Of a DNA stretch of 64,000 nt, positions 37,158 through 48,899 are shown one piece after another; within the stretch, counting starts at the first letter, position 1, and every line of letters begins with the position of its first letter. The notes beneath the pieces are model-generated. The model saw nothing but the letters and a program-made list of their open reading frames with translations, was not told where the DNA came from and searched no databases. The stretch comes from Hydra vulgaris. Its lineage: Eukaryota; Cnidaria; Hydrozoa; Anthoathecata; Hydridae. The stretch spans positions 16,394,501-16,458,500 of the forward strand of contig NC_088931.1 of the NCBI RefSeq assembly GCF_038396675.1, read 5' to 3'. The translations under genes were made by a program, and so were the position numbers.

Positions 37158-37545
37158 GTAAATTAAAAGTAATCGTTACGCAATGTATTTTTAATATGTA
37201 TATTGCCTTATTAAAAATTGTTACAATGCACATCCGAAATATGGCGAAACATATCCTTTATGTTTCTTTCTTTGCTTCGTCATAACGAAGAATGGAAGAC
37301 ATAAATGAAAAATGACTACGTCAAATATTATAAAAGATAATTTGTTCACAACGTAATCTGCGGACGATAAGAAAAGAGATTGAGCTTGAAAATCTATTTG
37401 ACTCAACAAAGTTTTCTTTACATATCTATTCAAAAATACAATTTAATAATGAAATATGTTTTATGCCCTTTTATGGATTTTTGCATAAATTATATCTTTA
37501 TGCTTTTATGCATAATCTATGTTAATTTTTTGTATTCAACGTTAT

Positions 37546-37548
<3 letters not shown>

Positions 37549-37618
<70 letters not shown>
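37549..37618. repeat. (CA)n microsatellite
   Basis: About 70 bp of perfect AC dinucleotide. Confidence 0.97.
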
Positions 37619-37619
<1 letters not shown>

Positions 37620-37621
<2 letters not shown>

Positions 37622-37772
37622 TTTCTGTTAAAAGCTCTGTAATTTAAATTAGTTGGATTGCTTTTTATTTTGGATTAGTTTGGATTTGCTATTTAAAGAA
37701 AATAAATTTATTTCTAAAATTAATTGTTTTCTGTTAAAAGCTCTGTAATTTAAATTAGTTGGATTGCTTTTT
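37620..37772. repeat. 47-bp direct repeat, 106 bp apart
   Basis: GTTTTCTGTTAAAAGCTCTG through GGATTGCTTTTT occurs at 37620 and again at 37726, nearly perfectly. Confidence 0.85.
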
Positions 37773-40505
37773 TCCCCATTTTTAATATCAAGTTTTGTAT
37801 AGTAGATTGTTGTTATGTTAAGAAATTTATCTCACTCTTTTTTATATATTTATTTTGCATTTTATATATAAATATATTTCTTTTGATACATTGAATTTTA
37901 ATTTTCAGATGGTTTGAAGATATTTTTTTGTTTTTGCGTTATTAGTTAGTTTAATTAATTAGTTTAATAACATGAATAAACTAGCATTCTTAGAATATAT
38001 AATCACAATTTGGATTGTTATAATTTTCTTTAGAAAATTAAAATATAGAGGTATCAAGCCATTTATCAAAAATTATCGGTTTCCCGAAATAAACCGGCGT
38101 GATGCTTTAAGTAAGATATTATTTAAAGATCACAATAAAACTAAAAAAAAAAAAAAAATAAGGAATTTGTTACACTATATTTATTATTGTGATAAAATAA
38201 ACTTTTTGTTTTATAATAATAAAAAAAAATTAAAAATAAATTTTTTATTATTTAGTTACAAAGAGTAATAAATTGAACGCATATGTAGATTAATTACAAA
38301 GCAAAAAAAAAAAATTATTATGTAGTCTAAAAGATTAATATCATATTAAAAATGATATTGACAAATGATATTGCAACCAAAATACTGGGAAAAATTTTAA
38401 TTTCCTTTCAAGCGTTTTAAAGAAACGTGTAAAGGAAAAGGATATCTATTTAATCATCGTTACTAAAATGTTATTTTCAGTAACAACATAAACAGAACAA
38501 CAACATTTCAGAACAACAATAAACACTTCAATACAGCAATAATAATAAACACTTCGATAAACTTTTAAAGTTATAGCATTAGGTATAAAAAACACTGTTA
38601 AAAATAAAATAAAAAAACTAGTCAATTTTATTAATAGTAATTTACTTACATTTACTCATTTATATTTTAGTATTAATATATTTTCTTTCATTTTTTTTTT
38701 TTTTTTGCATTCACATTTTTTCAGATACATCTCTCCCTCTTAAACTCTAAAAAACTTCCAAAGTTAATATTTAAGATAAACAGTTGCTAAGACAATTGCT
38801 AGGACAGTTTTGAAGCTTGCAATTTTGTAAAAATGGTTTTCAAAACGTTTTTTTTTTAATTTTCAAAATAGGTAATAAAAAAATTTATAAAATTTACTTT
38901 AAGTTTAAAATAAACAAAATATTTTTTTCACTTAGACATGTTTTTGCTATTTATATTTATATAAATAGCAAAAATTTCATGCTATTTATTTCATGTTTTT
39001 GCTATTTGTATTTTATAAAAATTAATTATATGTTAAAGTAAAATTACCTTGTTTTCATTTCTTGATCATCATATAACACATTTAGTTGAACAGTTAAAAG
39101 TAAAACATTTTTTTGAACATTTTTTAAATTATATATATTTTTAATTTTGAAAAACAAGCTATTATTATAGATTTATAAAACTTATTTTAAAAGAGTTTTT
39201 AGTTTTACCCCCGTTCCTGTACACTACATTTACCCCCGATTTCTGCTCGCAACACATTTTGTACGCGGTTGTATATAAATATTATGCTGAAATTTTCAAT
39301 TAACTTTTAATTTCCTTTTAAGACTCATATCTAAATTTGCTAAGGAAAAGAATCACAATTGACACTTTTTTTTCAAGAATAACAAAAAAGCATTGTTTAT
39401 TTTTCAGGAGATTTGTTTAGAAATATATATGTAATTAATCAAAAAAAAATTAATTTGGAATAAAAAGCAAATTTTAAAACTTGGGACTATTATCTTAGAT
39501 GTGTTTATTAAAAAAAGGGTGTTAAAAAGGGTGTTTGGCAAAGCTAAGTTTGGTATTTAAATATTAAACTCTTGAAGTTGATATTTATTTTTATTTATTT
39601 TGAGTTAACTTTTAGATATAAAGCAAACTCCAAGCTTTTGTACATTTATACCTAATAAAAATGAGGATACAATACAAAAACACACTATTATGGTGCATAA
39701 AGGTACGCTTAGGTATTTGACTTTGGTATTCGGCATGAAATTATAGTATGTTAATACTATGTCATGTTAATACTATGTCATAATACTGCATGTCAAAATT
39801 CTGGAAAGCAATTTTTTTTTTCAACATTGTTTATTTCCTTAGTTTTTAGTGGTGGTCTTTCTGAGATAGTTGGCGAACAACGAAATTTCGCTTCATTCTT
39901 AAAATGAAAGAAAAAGAGCTGTTTTAGCAGATTATTTTTACTATTGAGTGAGTTCTCTGGAAAAATCATTTTTGTTAAATATAATGCGTTTTATTCTATA
40001 CATAAAATATGCATAGAGAAATTGTTGTTAAAAATTGCACAGTTATTAAAATTGCTACAAAAATTGAGATTAAAATTTTTGCAGGTTAAAATACATCAAA
40101 AACTTCGCTTTTAAGTATTTGCAAAAATGTAAAATTAGAAAAATAAAAACAAAATTATTACAGTCTAATTATTGATCTCAACAAGTTATTTTAATTACTG
40201 TATTTTTATTTTTACTTTTTTTATTAACTAATCTATTTGAATTTCAACCCTAAAAAAAATTAAAATTGAAAAATAATCGGAAGAAGTAGACTTATGTGCA
40301 GACCCCCTGCACAGCTAACAAAGAGCAGATCATCGAAACAAAACTAAGAAGAATAATAAAACTGTAACCAAAGAATAATATTTTCAACAGCCAATTTTGG
40401 ATCAAGCTTCCCAAATAAATTTTCATTTTCGAGTCGACTAACAAGTTCAAGGACCAAGGATTTGTACCAGAAGCCACAATAGCACCTTATTAACTATTTT
40501 ATATA
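37773..40505. other. Long AT-rich stretch, no confident gene
   Basis: An open frame at 37972-38268 (MNKLAFLEYIITIWIVIIFF, then RFPEINRRDALSKILF) has an N-terminal hydrophobic stretch and a dibasic site but is otherwise Lys/Asn-rich and may be chance. On the minus strand near 40300-40480 a frame reads SLVLELVSRLENENLFGKLD, coding-like but unassigned. Nothing else seen. Confidence 0.3.
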
Positions 40506-40506
40506 T

Positions 40507-40582
<76 letters not shown>
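40506..40582. repeat. (AT)n microsatellite
   Basis: About 77 bp of AT repeat immediately before the sequence AGGGGTGTCCAGAAAAA. Confidence 0.95.
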
Positions 40583-40585
<3 letters not shown>

Positions 40586-40856
40586 AGGGGTGTCCAGAAA
40601 AATTTTTTTTGAATTAAATGTTGCACAGTTTTGTTTCTTTGATTGAAAAAAACTTCTGTGCAAAATCTTTGGTGTTTTGGATAATATTTAGAGGTTGCTC
40701 AAGGAAAATAAAAATTTACTGTTAAAAGCATTTACCGCAACAACAATATTTAAAAAACTTGAGTTATAGCTATGATATACAATTAATCATTTTTAAAAAA
40801 TTCTTTAAATAATGCAAATTACATTCAAATGTTGCAGTATTTACAAGATCAAAAGT

Positions 40857-43244
40857 TTAGTTTGTAGCAACAGTGGCATATGTCATCAAGATGCTTTTGC
40901 GGCAATCTGGAATGCGTTTTCTGTTGTCCTCAACAACTTGTATTAGTTTCTGCATTTCAGATTCAGTTTTTGTGATGAATTGATTAAATGTGCTTATAAG
41001 AGCAACAGAACTCTTAGCAGTGTCATTGATAACTTTCACAGATTTAGCAATTGCTTTAGTATAACGAAATTCAGCAATTTCCTCCCAGGACTTTGGATCG
41101 GTTCCAGAAAAAATGGTTACATCGAGACCAAGTGACTGCAAAGCAGCAGTTGATGATGATGTAACAAGCTCATGAAGTTGCTTCTTTTCCAACTTGTTTA
41201 ATTCTGCTGCTGGACACTTTATACCCTTGACACTCCAATCAGCTCCACTTTGAATCATAGCTTCAACAATCAACTTTTTTTCTGTGTCACAACCCCTGTC
41301 AGAAAATAATGAAAGTGGAATCATTTCTGACCCAAGGTACCAAGTGTGATTTTGAAGCTTCTTCATATCAGCACTTAAAATGACCTTGTTGATCTCAGAA
41401 TATTGTTTAATTCTTGTGAAGAGCATCAGGTCATTTGCTGGAGCATCGCTTGCAATTGGACAGGCAATCCATGCTGGTACATAGATATGAGCAGCAACGA
41501 TACAAAATTCGCACAAGTTGTTCTGTTCTTTCATAGTCAGCTTGAATTCATTTCTTAAGAGGTACATCTTCATACAATAGATGACTTTAGCCATCCATCT
41601 AGCTATGTGATAAGCTCCCGGCATGCGAGAGCGATACTTCTTGGTGGCATAGTCGGATAACGGAAAACCCAAAATTAAAAGGCACAGCTCAATCATCTCT
41701 TTGTAGTCTTCTCTTGGTAAGTACGAAGAGTCATCTGATAAGAAAGGCTGCAAAAAGCAGCCAGCCTCTGATATAAGTTGCTGAAGCTGTGTTTCAGCAA
41801 GATGGGCGTCATCTAATGGAGCATAATTGGCTTGATTTATGCTTGGCCAACACTTCTGAAATCGTTCAAATAGAGCTATGTTGGGCCCACTGCTGGGTCC
41901 AAGCAAAACTGAGTATATTTCCCCAATAATTACTTCATGCATATGGTGACAGCAAACAAAGTAGAGAAGATTTTTCTCCTTCAACTTCTCTAGCAAGGTG
42001 CACGCACCATTTTTGGAACCCGTGTTTGACGCTGTTGTGTCAAAACACATACCGACAATATAATTTGCAACACTCCATATGATCAGTAACTGGAAGGTTG
42101 CTTTTGCTTGTGCCAGTCCAGTGCCAGATGATATCTTTAGAATTCCCAGTATTTTCTCCAGATTATAACCAGTCATATTAATAGCAATTCTATCAACATT
42201 GGACTTTGGATTTTCATTGTTGGTGCTGTCTCTCATCATCTTACCATCCCAGTGGACGACCATATGTTGTTTCTCACTTGACATAAATTTCTGCCGAATA
42301 TGATTTTCAGTTGATGAACGGTGCATAATGCGTTTGCGGCGGACTGTTGATCTTGATCATGGCGTACTTTGTAGGTCCTATCCACTTGCTCTAGCAATTG
42401 CAGCTGCCAATATAGTAAATTTTGGGTCAGATAAATTGATTCGATCAAGTGTGGATGATACATCTGGAGAAGACAAAATTTCATTGAGAATATGTGGCTT
42501 TTTATTTTTAGGACTTTGTTTACAGTCAGTTGATTGTGTTACTAGTTTTTTGTGATAAACCGGAATTTCTATTTCATAATCATCATTGTCATCAGGAGTG
42601 TCACTGACTTCTGTTGCTTTGCTATCACTATCACAATCAAGACTAAAGTGGCTACAGCTAGGTGTAAGGACAGCATTTGCTTTTTGTCTTCTCTCTTCCT
42701 CATTCTGCTTTCTTTTTGTTTCTGCTTGTTGATGCTCTGCTGTTCGCTTTTCTTGTTGAGATAATTTTACATCTTCTCCAGCCATCTTCATCATACGAGC
42801 ATTCTTTTGGTCATCCAGAAATATTTTATCTTCATCAATTATAATTAGCTTGTTTGCATCCTTGTGTGAAATGTCAAACATTAAATCTAATTTGATACTA
42901 AAATCTTTCTCTCTAGCAATCTGTGACTTACTAGCTCTTCCTTTATTGTTTTTAATTAAATTATATTCATCAACACATGTTTTCACTTTTGATACAATAT
43001 GAGGCTGGTAAGTCATTAAAATTCTGGCTTTTTTCCAGATGTGAGCTAAACCATTAGATGTTGCTTTTGCACTGGCTGGAACTGTTTGTTTCAATGCTTT
43101 GTGATAGTGGAAAAATGTCCTTAACACATCAACCATCGTTGGAAGGACATTGATTGGTAGGTTCTTCTCAGGTTGACCAATCAACCATATTGCAGTTTGA
43201 TTACGTGTCAAAAAAAAATTTGAAGAACTTATCTTTTCACTCAT
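40857..43244 (-). pseudogene. Unnamed transposon protein, RNase-H-like core, two in-frame stops
   Basis: One continuous 796-codon frame starting MSEKISSSNFFLTRNQ at 43244 and ending MTYATVATN. The N-terminal half is charged (QQEKRTAEHQQAETKRKQNE, probable coiled coil) with an acidic segment (DTPDDNDDYEIE). The C-terminal half has MVVHWDGKMM, VGMCFDTTASNTGSKNGAC and YFVCCHHMHEVIIGEIY. This order of Asp, Asn/Thr/Gly and CxHHxxE-like motifs suggests an RNase-H-fold transposase. Stops lie near 42375 and 42357, 51 bp before the second half's ATG; no frameshift was seen. I recall similar unnamed repeats in invertebrates. Terminal repeats were not found: AT microsatellites bracket the locus. Confidence 0.55.
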
Positions 43245-43784
43245 TTTCAGCAACAAGCTAAAATTAAATGATACCAAATTAAACTCAACTTGAGAAATTA
43301 AATATTAATTTGCAAACATAATTTAAAATATGTGATCAATATTTCAATATGAATGTGATGAAATCATAAGTATTACAAAACTACAAACACTAAAGTAAGT
43401 TAAGTCACCCAATAATATTTAGCACTTATAGGATTAAAATAAATAAGAACCTCAAAATCTTTAAATATTTCAGTTGTTCAGCAAAAAATTACAATTAATG
43501 AAAATGTTTTTCAATCAAAAACATCAGATGACAAGATGACTGCTTGTCACATGACCAAAGAAGTTAGCTCATAAAAGACAATGGTACATCAAATTTGTTT
43601 AATATTTTATCTAAATTGAACATGAAATAAAATTAGGAAATTATTTAAGGCGTAATGCTATTATTGTTAAACTAAAAGGCTATTGAGCAATCTCTAAGCA
43701 TTAATTTATTTTAATTGTCTTGTGCACAGTAAATTTTAATGCCAATTGGCACAAAATAAACTAGTGTGCATTCAGGCCAGAGAA

Positions 43785-43786
<2 letters not shown>
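43245..43786. other. 5' flank of the unnamed transposon gene
   Basis: AT-rich with no gene. CAGGCCAGAGAAAAAATT near 43765 is a direct, not inverted, relative of GTCCAGAAAAATT at about 40594. Confidence 0.35.

Positions 43787-43828
<42 letters not shown>
43787..43828. repeat. (AT)n microsatellite
   Basis: About 42 bp of AT repeat followed by ACATACATACAT. Confidence 0.95.
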
Positions 43829-43833
<5 letters not shown>

Positions 43834-44358
43834 CATACATAATTAACTTTTATTATATATTTATATATAAGTTAATTTAATTAATAAGCTATTTGTAGAA
43901 AACACTAACTTAACTTAGGCAAATTAGTCAGAATCTTTATTTTGATTCAAGAGTCTCAATTTTATAATAAGAAAATATTTGGGTTTATATTGGTCTAGCT
44001 AATGTTTTAAAACCAACGGTTAGTCAGTAGTAGTAGTCAACGGTGTGGCGGTCAACGGTGTGGCGGAATAATGTCGCAAAATTTTGATTGTCGCAAATTT
44101 TTAATATCGCAAATTTTATTGTCGAAAATGTAAAAAAAGGAATAGCGTCTCAAATCGTTGCATTATTGATTGTTGAATTACAGAATAAGGAATAATGTCG
44201 CAAAGAAGTTTAATGAATAGTGTCGAATTATATTTAAAATGAATTATATGAATTTGAATTATATGAATAGTGTCGAAAATAAAAAAAAAGGAATAATGCT
44301 GCAAATGAATTCAATGAATAGTACCAAAAATAGTAAAAAGTAGTAATGTCCTAAAGGA

Positions 44359-44524
44359 GTTGAATGAATAGTTGAATGAATAGTTGAATGAATAGTTGAA
44401 TGAATAGTTGAATGAATAGTTGAATGAATAGTTGAATGAATAGTTGAATGAATAGTTGAATGAATAGTTGAATGAATAGTTGAATGAATAGTTGAATGAA
44501 TAGTTGAATGAATAGTTGAATGAA
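44359..44524. repeat. 12-bp minisatellite, about 14 copies
   Basis: GTTGAATGAATA repeated head to tail almost without change. Open frames across it are artefacts. Confidence 0.95.
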
Positions 44525-44539
44525 ACAAAAATAAAAAAT

Positions 44540-44757
44540 AAGAATAACTATAAATCTGCATTTAGATAACATGTCTGATGTCATACTGAAATAGCCTGCT
44601 GCCGGGGGCTTCAGTACATACATTGACTATCAAATAGCTTGACCCGTAAGGGAGTGCTGCTACATTAATTGAGGGTTTGGCATGGGGCAGCAATCTTTTC
44701 TTTCGTTATTTTTTGTTTTTTTCTTTTCTTTTTTTCTGCAAAAGTTGTATGCTATGA
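44540..44757 (-). repeat. Dispersed GC-richer repeat, copy 2
   Basis: Inverted relative of 6060-6255. Shared words include GAAGCCCCCGGCAGCAGGC, GATAGTCAATGTATGTA, GATTGCTGCCCCATGC and ATAGCATAC (minus strand). Confidence 0.7.
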
Positions 44758-45222
44758 AGATAAGCAAAACAAGTAAGCAATTGCTGAAATTAACTGTTTG
44801 GGACACTATTCCGTTTTTACTACTTGCGACACTATTCCTTTTTTTGTTTTCGACACTATTCATTAAATTCATATGCGACACTATTCCTTTTTTTGTTTTC
44901 GACACTATTTCTTTTTTTTTTGTTTTTGACGTTATTCATTAAATTCATTTGCGACACTATTCCTTTTTTTTGCGACGTTAAGCCTTTTTAGTATAATTGA
45001 CACTATTCTGAATTTCATTTTTCGACACTATTCCTGTCACCCTGGTCAACAAATGGAAAACATAAAGAAACATTTTGTTAATATTTTTAAAAGCAACATT
45101 TATCTATCAGCTGTAATTTAAAAATTGATAAATATTATTGATATCATATCTACCTGCATCATGAACAATAAATGTTTATCTAAGAATATTGAATATCAAG
45201 AACTTCATCAAATAAACCAGAT

Positions 45223-45298
45223 TACATTGATAAAGTGTATGTTTGCGAGACTTCATTTGCCAAAAGAAGTCTCGCTAATGCCATATATACTTTATCAA
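45223..45298. repeat. 76-bp hairpin-forming inverted repeat
   Basis: ATTGATAAAGTGTATGTTTG and GCGAGACTTC on the left pair with GAAGTCTCGC and TATATACTTTATCAAT on the right around a short loop. Probably a tiny fold-back element. Confidence 0.7.
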
Positions 45299-45506
45299 TG
45301 ATTTGCATACCCAAAAATAAAAGTTTTAGTTTCGGGTATCCAAACCACTTAAAATTTTTCGGTTTAATTAGGTACAGGAATGATAAAGGTTTGTGTAGGG
45401 TAGAAAACTTAAATAAATAAAAAATGTCATTTTTTATTAAGCGAAAAATTAACAAGCGCTGCAAACCGTACAATTCTTTGAAAGTATTTAATTTCTCCCT
45501 AGCGGG
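45299..45506. other. Spacer before LINE-3 A-tail
   Basis: No feature recognised. Confidence 0.4.
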
Positions 45507-48471
45507 GTTTTTTTTTTTTTTTGCCGTTAAAAAATATATACAGTTTCGAAGCACATAAATAAAAATAAATATTGGGGGAGCAAGAAGAAGACTAATTTAG
45601 CCTTATCACCGAGCCCTATTTTCACGTATTTACAAAAACTGTAATATTTAAATATCTAAAGTTAACAAACTATTTATTAAAAAAAATTAAAAATATAAAA
45701 GTAAAATAGATAACAATTCGTTGTCTTTTAAAGAAAAACTTAAAGAATAAAAATTTAAGGAAAGAGTAAGATCAAATGAATAAGAAAAAATAAATAAGAT
45801 ATTATTATTTGCTTAAAACTTAAAAATTTAAACTAAGATTTAAAAATAAAAAGTAAATAAATTAATATAAACCATAGAAATAACGTAAATAAATTAGAAA
45901 ACGCCATAGAGGTAATACCATTATTAAGGTGATAAAAAAAAAAAAAAAGTTGATGCACTCAGTGACATAATTTTTGTATTAATTATTTTTTGCCTTTGAG
46001 TTTTAATTAAAAAAAACATTTAAAATCAGATATATTAAAATCCTTAAGTAAGAATGCCTGTTTTGATTCATTTTTTTAAACTGCTCTATACTAGTTTTAT
46101 GTGTATTTACAATTTTGGGAAACATTTTCCACAAGTAAGGTCCACGATAAAGAACTGAATATGAAGTTAGTTTTGAATTATATTTTGGGACAACTAAGTT
46201 GATACTTGAAATTTTTGTTGGATATTTATGAACTATTTTGTCAAAATAGGATTGAAATATTTTAGGAGATAATCCTATATTTGTTTTGTACATGAACATT
46301 AAAACTTGGTGTAAGTTGATTTTATATATATTTAATGCTCCAAGTATACGCAGAAGAGGCTCACAAGGTAGAGTTCTATTAACTCCAAAAATTATTCTGC
46401 ACGCGTGTTTTTGTTTACTGTACAATTTTTTTAATTTTGTATGGTTTGTACTTGCCCATGCAATATTGCAATAAATTAAATAACAATGAATAAAAGAGAA
46501 AAATAAACTTTTTAAAGAACTACTGTTAAAAAATGGTTTAGCCCTATATATCATTGCTAAATTTTTTGATATTATATGTTCAATACTTTTTATATGTAAA
46601 CTCAAACGTAAATGTTTATCTAAGATTACGCCAAGAAAGTTTACTGAGTTTTCTCTTTTAATGGTAGTGTTATTGATTATTAGATTAGGCAATTTGATGG
46701 GAATATTTTTTGATTTATTAACTTTGTGGAACAAAATATATTTGGTTTTATCCACATTTAGAGAAAGTATGTTTCTTTTGAACCACTCATTAACTTTCAA
46801 TAATTGTTCGTTTGTTGTTTCAAATAGTGTATTAATATCACTGTGGGAATAAAAAAGATTGGAGTCATCTGCAAAAAGAATAAAATTTAATAGGTCTGTT
46901 GCTAAATTTAAATCATTCATATACACTAGGAACAACAGTGGTCCTAAAATAGAGCCCTGGGGAACCCCACAAGTTACGGCAGTCGGAAATGTTTGTTTTT
47001 GTTCATAAACTATAAATTGTTTTCTATCGGTCAAATAACTTTTGAACCAAAGTAAATTGTTATTTTTTACACCATAATGTTTAAGCTTTTTTATTAGTAT
47101 ATTATGATTAACGGTATCGAAAGCTTTTGACAGATCAATGAAAACTCCTAAGGTAAAGTAGTTACTACTGAATGCACTTGATATATCACTTACTAGTTCA
47201 ATCACTGCATGCTCCGTTGAATTTATTTTTTTTGAAACCAAATTGTTTTGAATACAGCATGTCATTTTCTGATAAGTGATTAAAAAGCCTATTGTACAGT
47301 ATTCTCTCAAGTAATTTTGAAAAACAAGGTAAAATAGATATTGGCCTATAATTAGAGATATTTGAGTCATCTCCAGACTTTAATATCGGCGTGATTCGTG
47401 CAATTTTTAGCTTTTCAAGGACGATACCTGTTTTAAGTGAATAATTAAATATGTGAAATAACGAGGGTTCTATTATATTATAATAACATTAACGTTAATT
47501 TTATCAAATCCAGCACTTTTGTTAGTTTTAAGGTAAAAAAAAGCGGTTTGCAATTCAATTAGTTTTAAATTAGGTTCATCCATAACTTTATCGTAATTTT
47601 TTAAATAAGATTCAAATGGTGTTGAGTTCATAGGAATTTTTAATGCCAAATTCGGATCAGTATTAGTAAAGAAGCTGTTTAGTTTTTCAGCAATAATTGA
47701 TTTATCATAAATTGTGTTTTTATCAATTGTTATCTTTTTTGGCAGAAAGTTAGACATCCATGGAGTTTTGGTTTTTTCAATAATTTTTTTTCATGAAATG
47801 GTTGATCATATTGCTTGCAAAATTGATTTAAAAATAGATCATATGCGTTGTTAACGTCATGTGACTGCAATACCAAATTCCAATCAACGTTTACTTTTAA
47901 AAGATTTTGAAATTTTTTAACGAGTTTTCATTGATCTGTCGCCTAAATATAATGGATTGAGAAGGAATACTGTTAAATAATATATTGTTAGTAACTAGAA
48001 ATGTTGGGAAATGATCCGATAAGTCAGTTTTGATTATGCCTGTGTAAAGACAGTTATTAAGATGGTTATTAGTTATTATATTATCAATAAGTGTAGTAGA
48101 GTTGTTAGTCACTCTCGTTGGCTTGTTTATTGACGGAATTAAATTTTTTTGAATAAGAGTATTTATAAAATTGTTAACATTATTATTGGAAGCATGGTTT
48201 ATTAGGTCTATGTTAAAACCCCCAACTAAGTAGGCATGACTTCGGGTTTTATTTATATTTGTTAAGAATGGTTTAAGATGAGTTTTAAATTTTTTCAAGA
48301 TAGTAGATGGATGTCTATATGTGGCATTTATAATTATTTTTTTTGTGGTTTTATTTATTAATTCAATGCATAATGACTCATAATCTATTTTATTTACAGA
48401 GAGATCGTGACGTAAGTTATAACTAATTGAGTTGTGAACAAAAATACATACACCCCCACCAACACCACCCA
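45507..48471 (-). mobile_element. LINE-3, 3' part (ORF2 and 3' UTR)
   Basis: Downstream portion of a CR1-like LINE of the LINE-1/LINE-4 family. The A-tail appears as a T-run at 45507-45523 on the plus strand. The 3' UTR has GGGCTCGGTGATAAGGC, comparable with GGGCTTGATGATAAGTC of LINE-4. The 5' continuation is displaced to 57556-58190 and 63205-63475 by two later insertions. Confidence 0.85.
46003..48471 (-). pseudogene. LINE-3 ORF2, main part
   Basis: From 48471 down: GGGVCIFVHNSISYNL, CIELINKTTKKI, LVGGFNIDL, DLSDHFPTFL (endonuclease), then a linker (MSNFLPKKITIDKN, 47757). The reverse transcriptase has SNYRPISILPCFSKLLERIL, STEHAVIELV, FIDLSKAFDTVNHNIL, CGVPQGSILGPL and FADDSNLF, and the C-terminus has YRGPYLWKM and ends LIYLILNVFFN. 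Frameshifts lie near 47900, 47760, 47470 and 47240. The endonuclease motif reads VGGFN where GDFN is usual, so the catalytic Asp appears lost. The RT Asp pair is present. Not functional. Confidence 0.85.
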
Positions 48472-48479
48472 GCCGGCAC

Positions 48480-48740
48480 AAAGACGTCTATAAGACGTCT
48501 AACGGTAACTTAAGTAAGCGTCTGAAGTACGTCTTAAGACGTCTATTTGTTAACACCTTTGAGACGTCTTGTATAGACGTTTGTAAGATGTATTGCGACA
48601 GACGTCTGTAAACAGTCTAGTATTAGATGTCTCATAGACGTCTAATTGAAAACTCGCTTGAGCGTCTAAAGAACGTCTTTAGACGTCTATTTGTTAACAC
48701 CTTTAAGACGTCTTGCCGAGACATCTATTAGACGTTCTCT
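48480..48740. repeat. Left AGACGTCT array
   Basis: About a dozen AGACGTCT or near-identical octamers within 260 bp. A longer unit (AAGACGTCTATTTGTTAACACCTTT-like) is present twice, at about 48535 and 48680. Confidence 0.85.
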
Positions 48741-48899
48741 CAGCATTTATAGTAATACATACCGAATCAACTAATAAAACAGACTTAAATTATATTTAAA
48801 ATCATATTTTACATTTTTTTACGTTTAAGATAATTAATAAATAAAATGTAAAAGGAACTGTATATCTACAATAAAAAATACAATATCAATATTATTTTT

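Larger units (their letters stand above)
44038..45051. mobile_element. Fold-back element with GGAATAGTGTCG repeat arms
   Basis: The left arm (44038-44345) carries repeated GGAATAATGTCGCAAA and GAATAGTGTCGAAAAT words. The right arm (about 44800-45051) carries the complements GACACTATTCCTTTTT and TTCGACACTATTCATTAAA. The outer ends GTCAACGGTGTGGCGG and the complement of CTGTCACCCTGGTCAAC roughly match. The centre holds a 12-bp minisatellite and a dispersed repeat. Non-coding. Confidence 0.7.

Noticed and set aside
37380-37631. Frame ending in Thr-His repeats
   Set aside because: Product of the (CA)n tract, not a gene.
37972-38268. 98-codon frame as a neuropeptide precursor
   Set aside because: It has a hydrophobic N-terminus and one dibasic site but no repeated peptide or amidation signal, and a poly-Lys/Asn tail from A-rich DNA.
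44259-44623. Frames with STIH or FIQL repeats; CRISPR-like regular spacing
   Set aside because: A 12-bp minisatellite with no unique spacers, in a eukaryotic genome; neither a CRISPR array nor coding.
48472-48490. A simple target duplication at the AGACGTCT element
   Set aside because: The bases outside the two ends do not form a direct repeat and LINE sequence appears missing, so no duplication is claimed.
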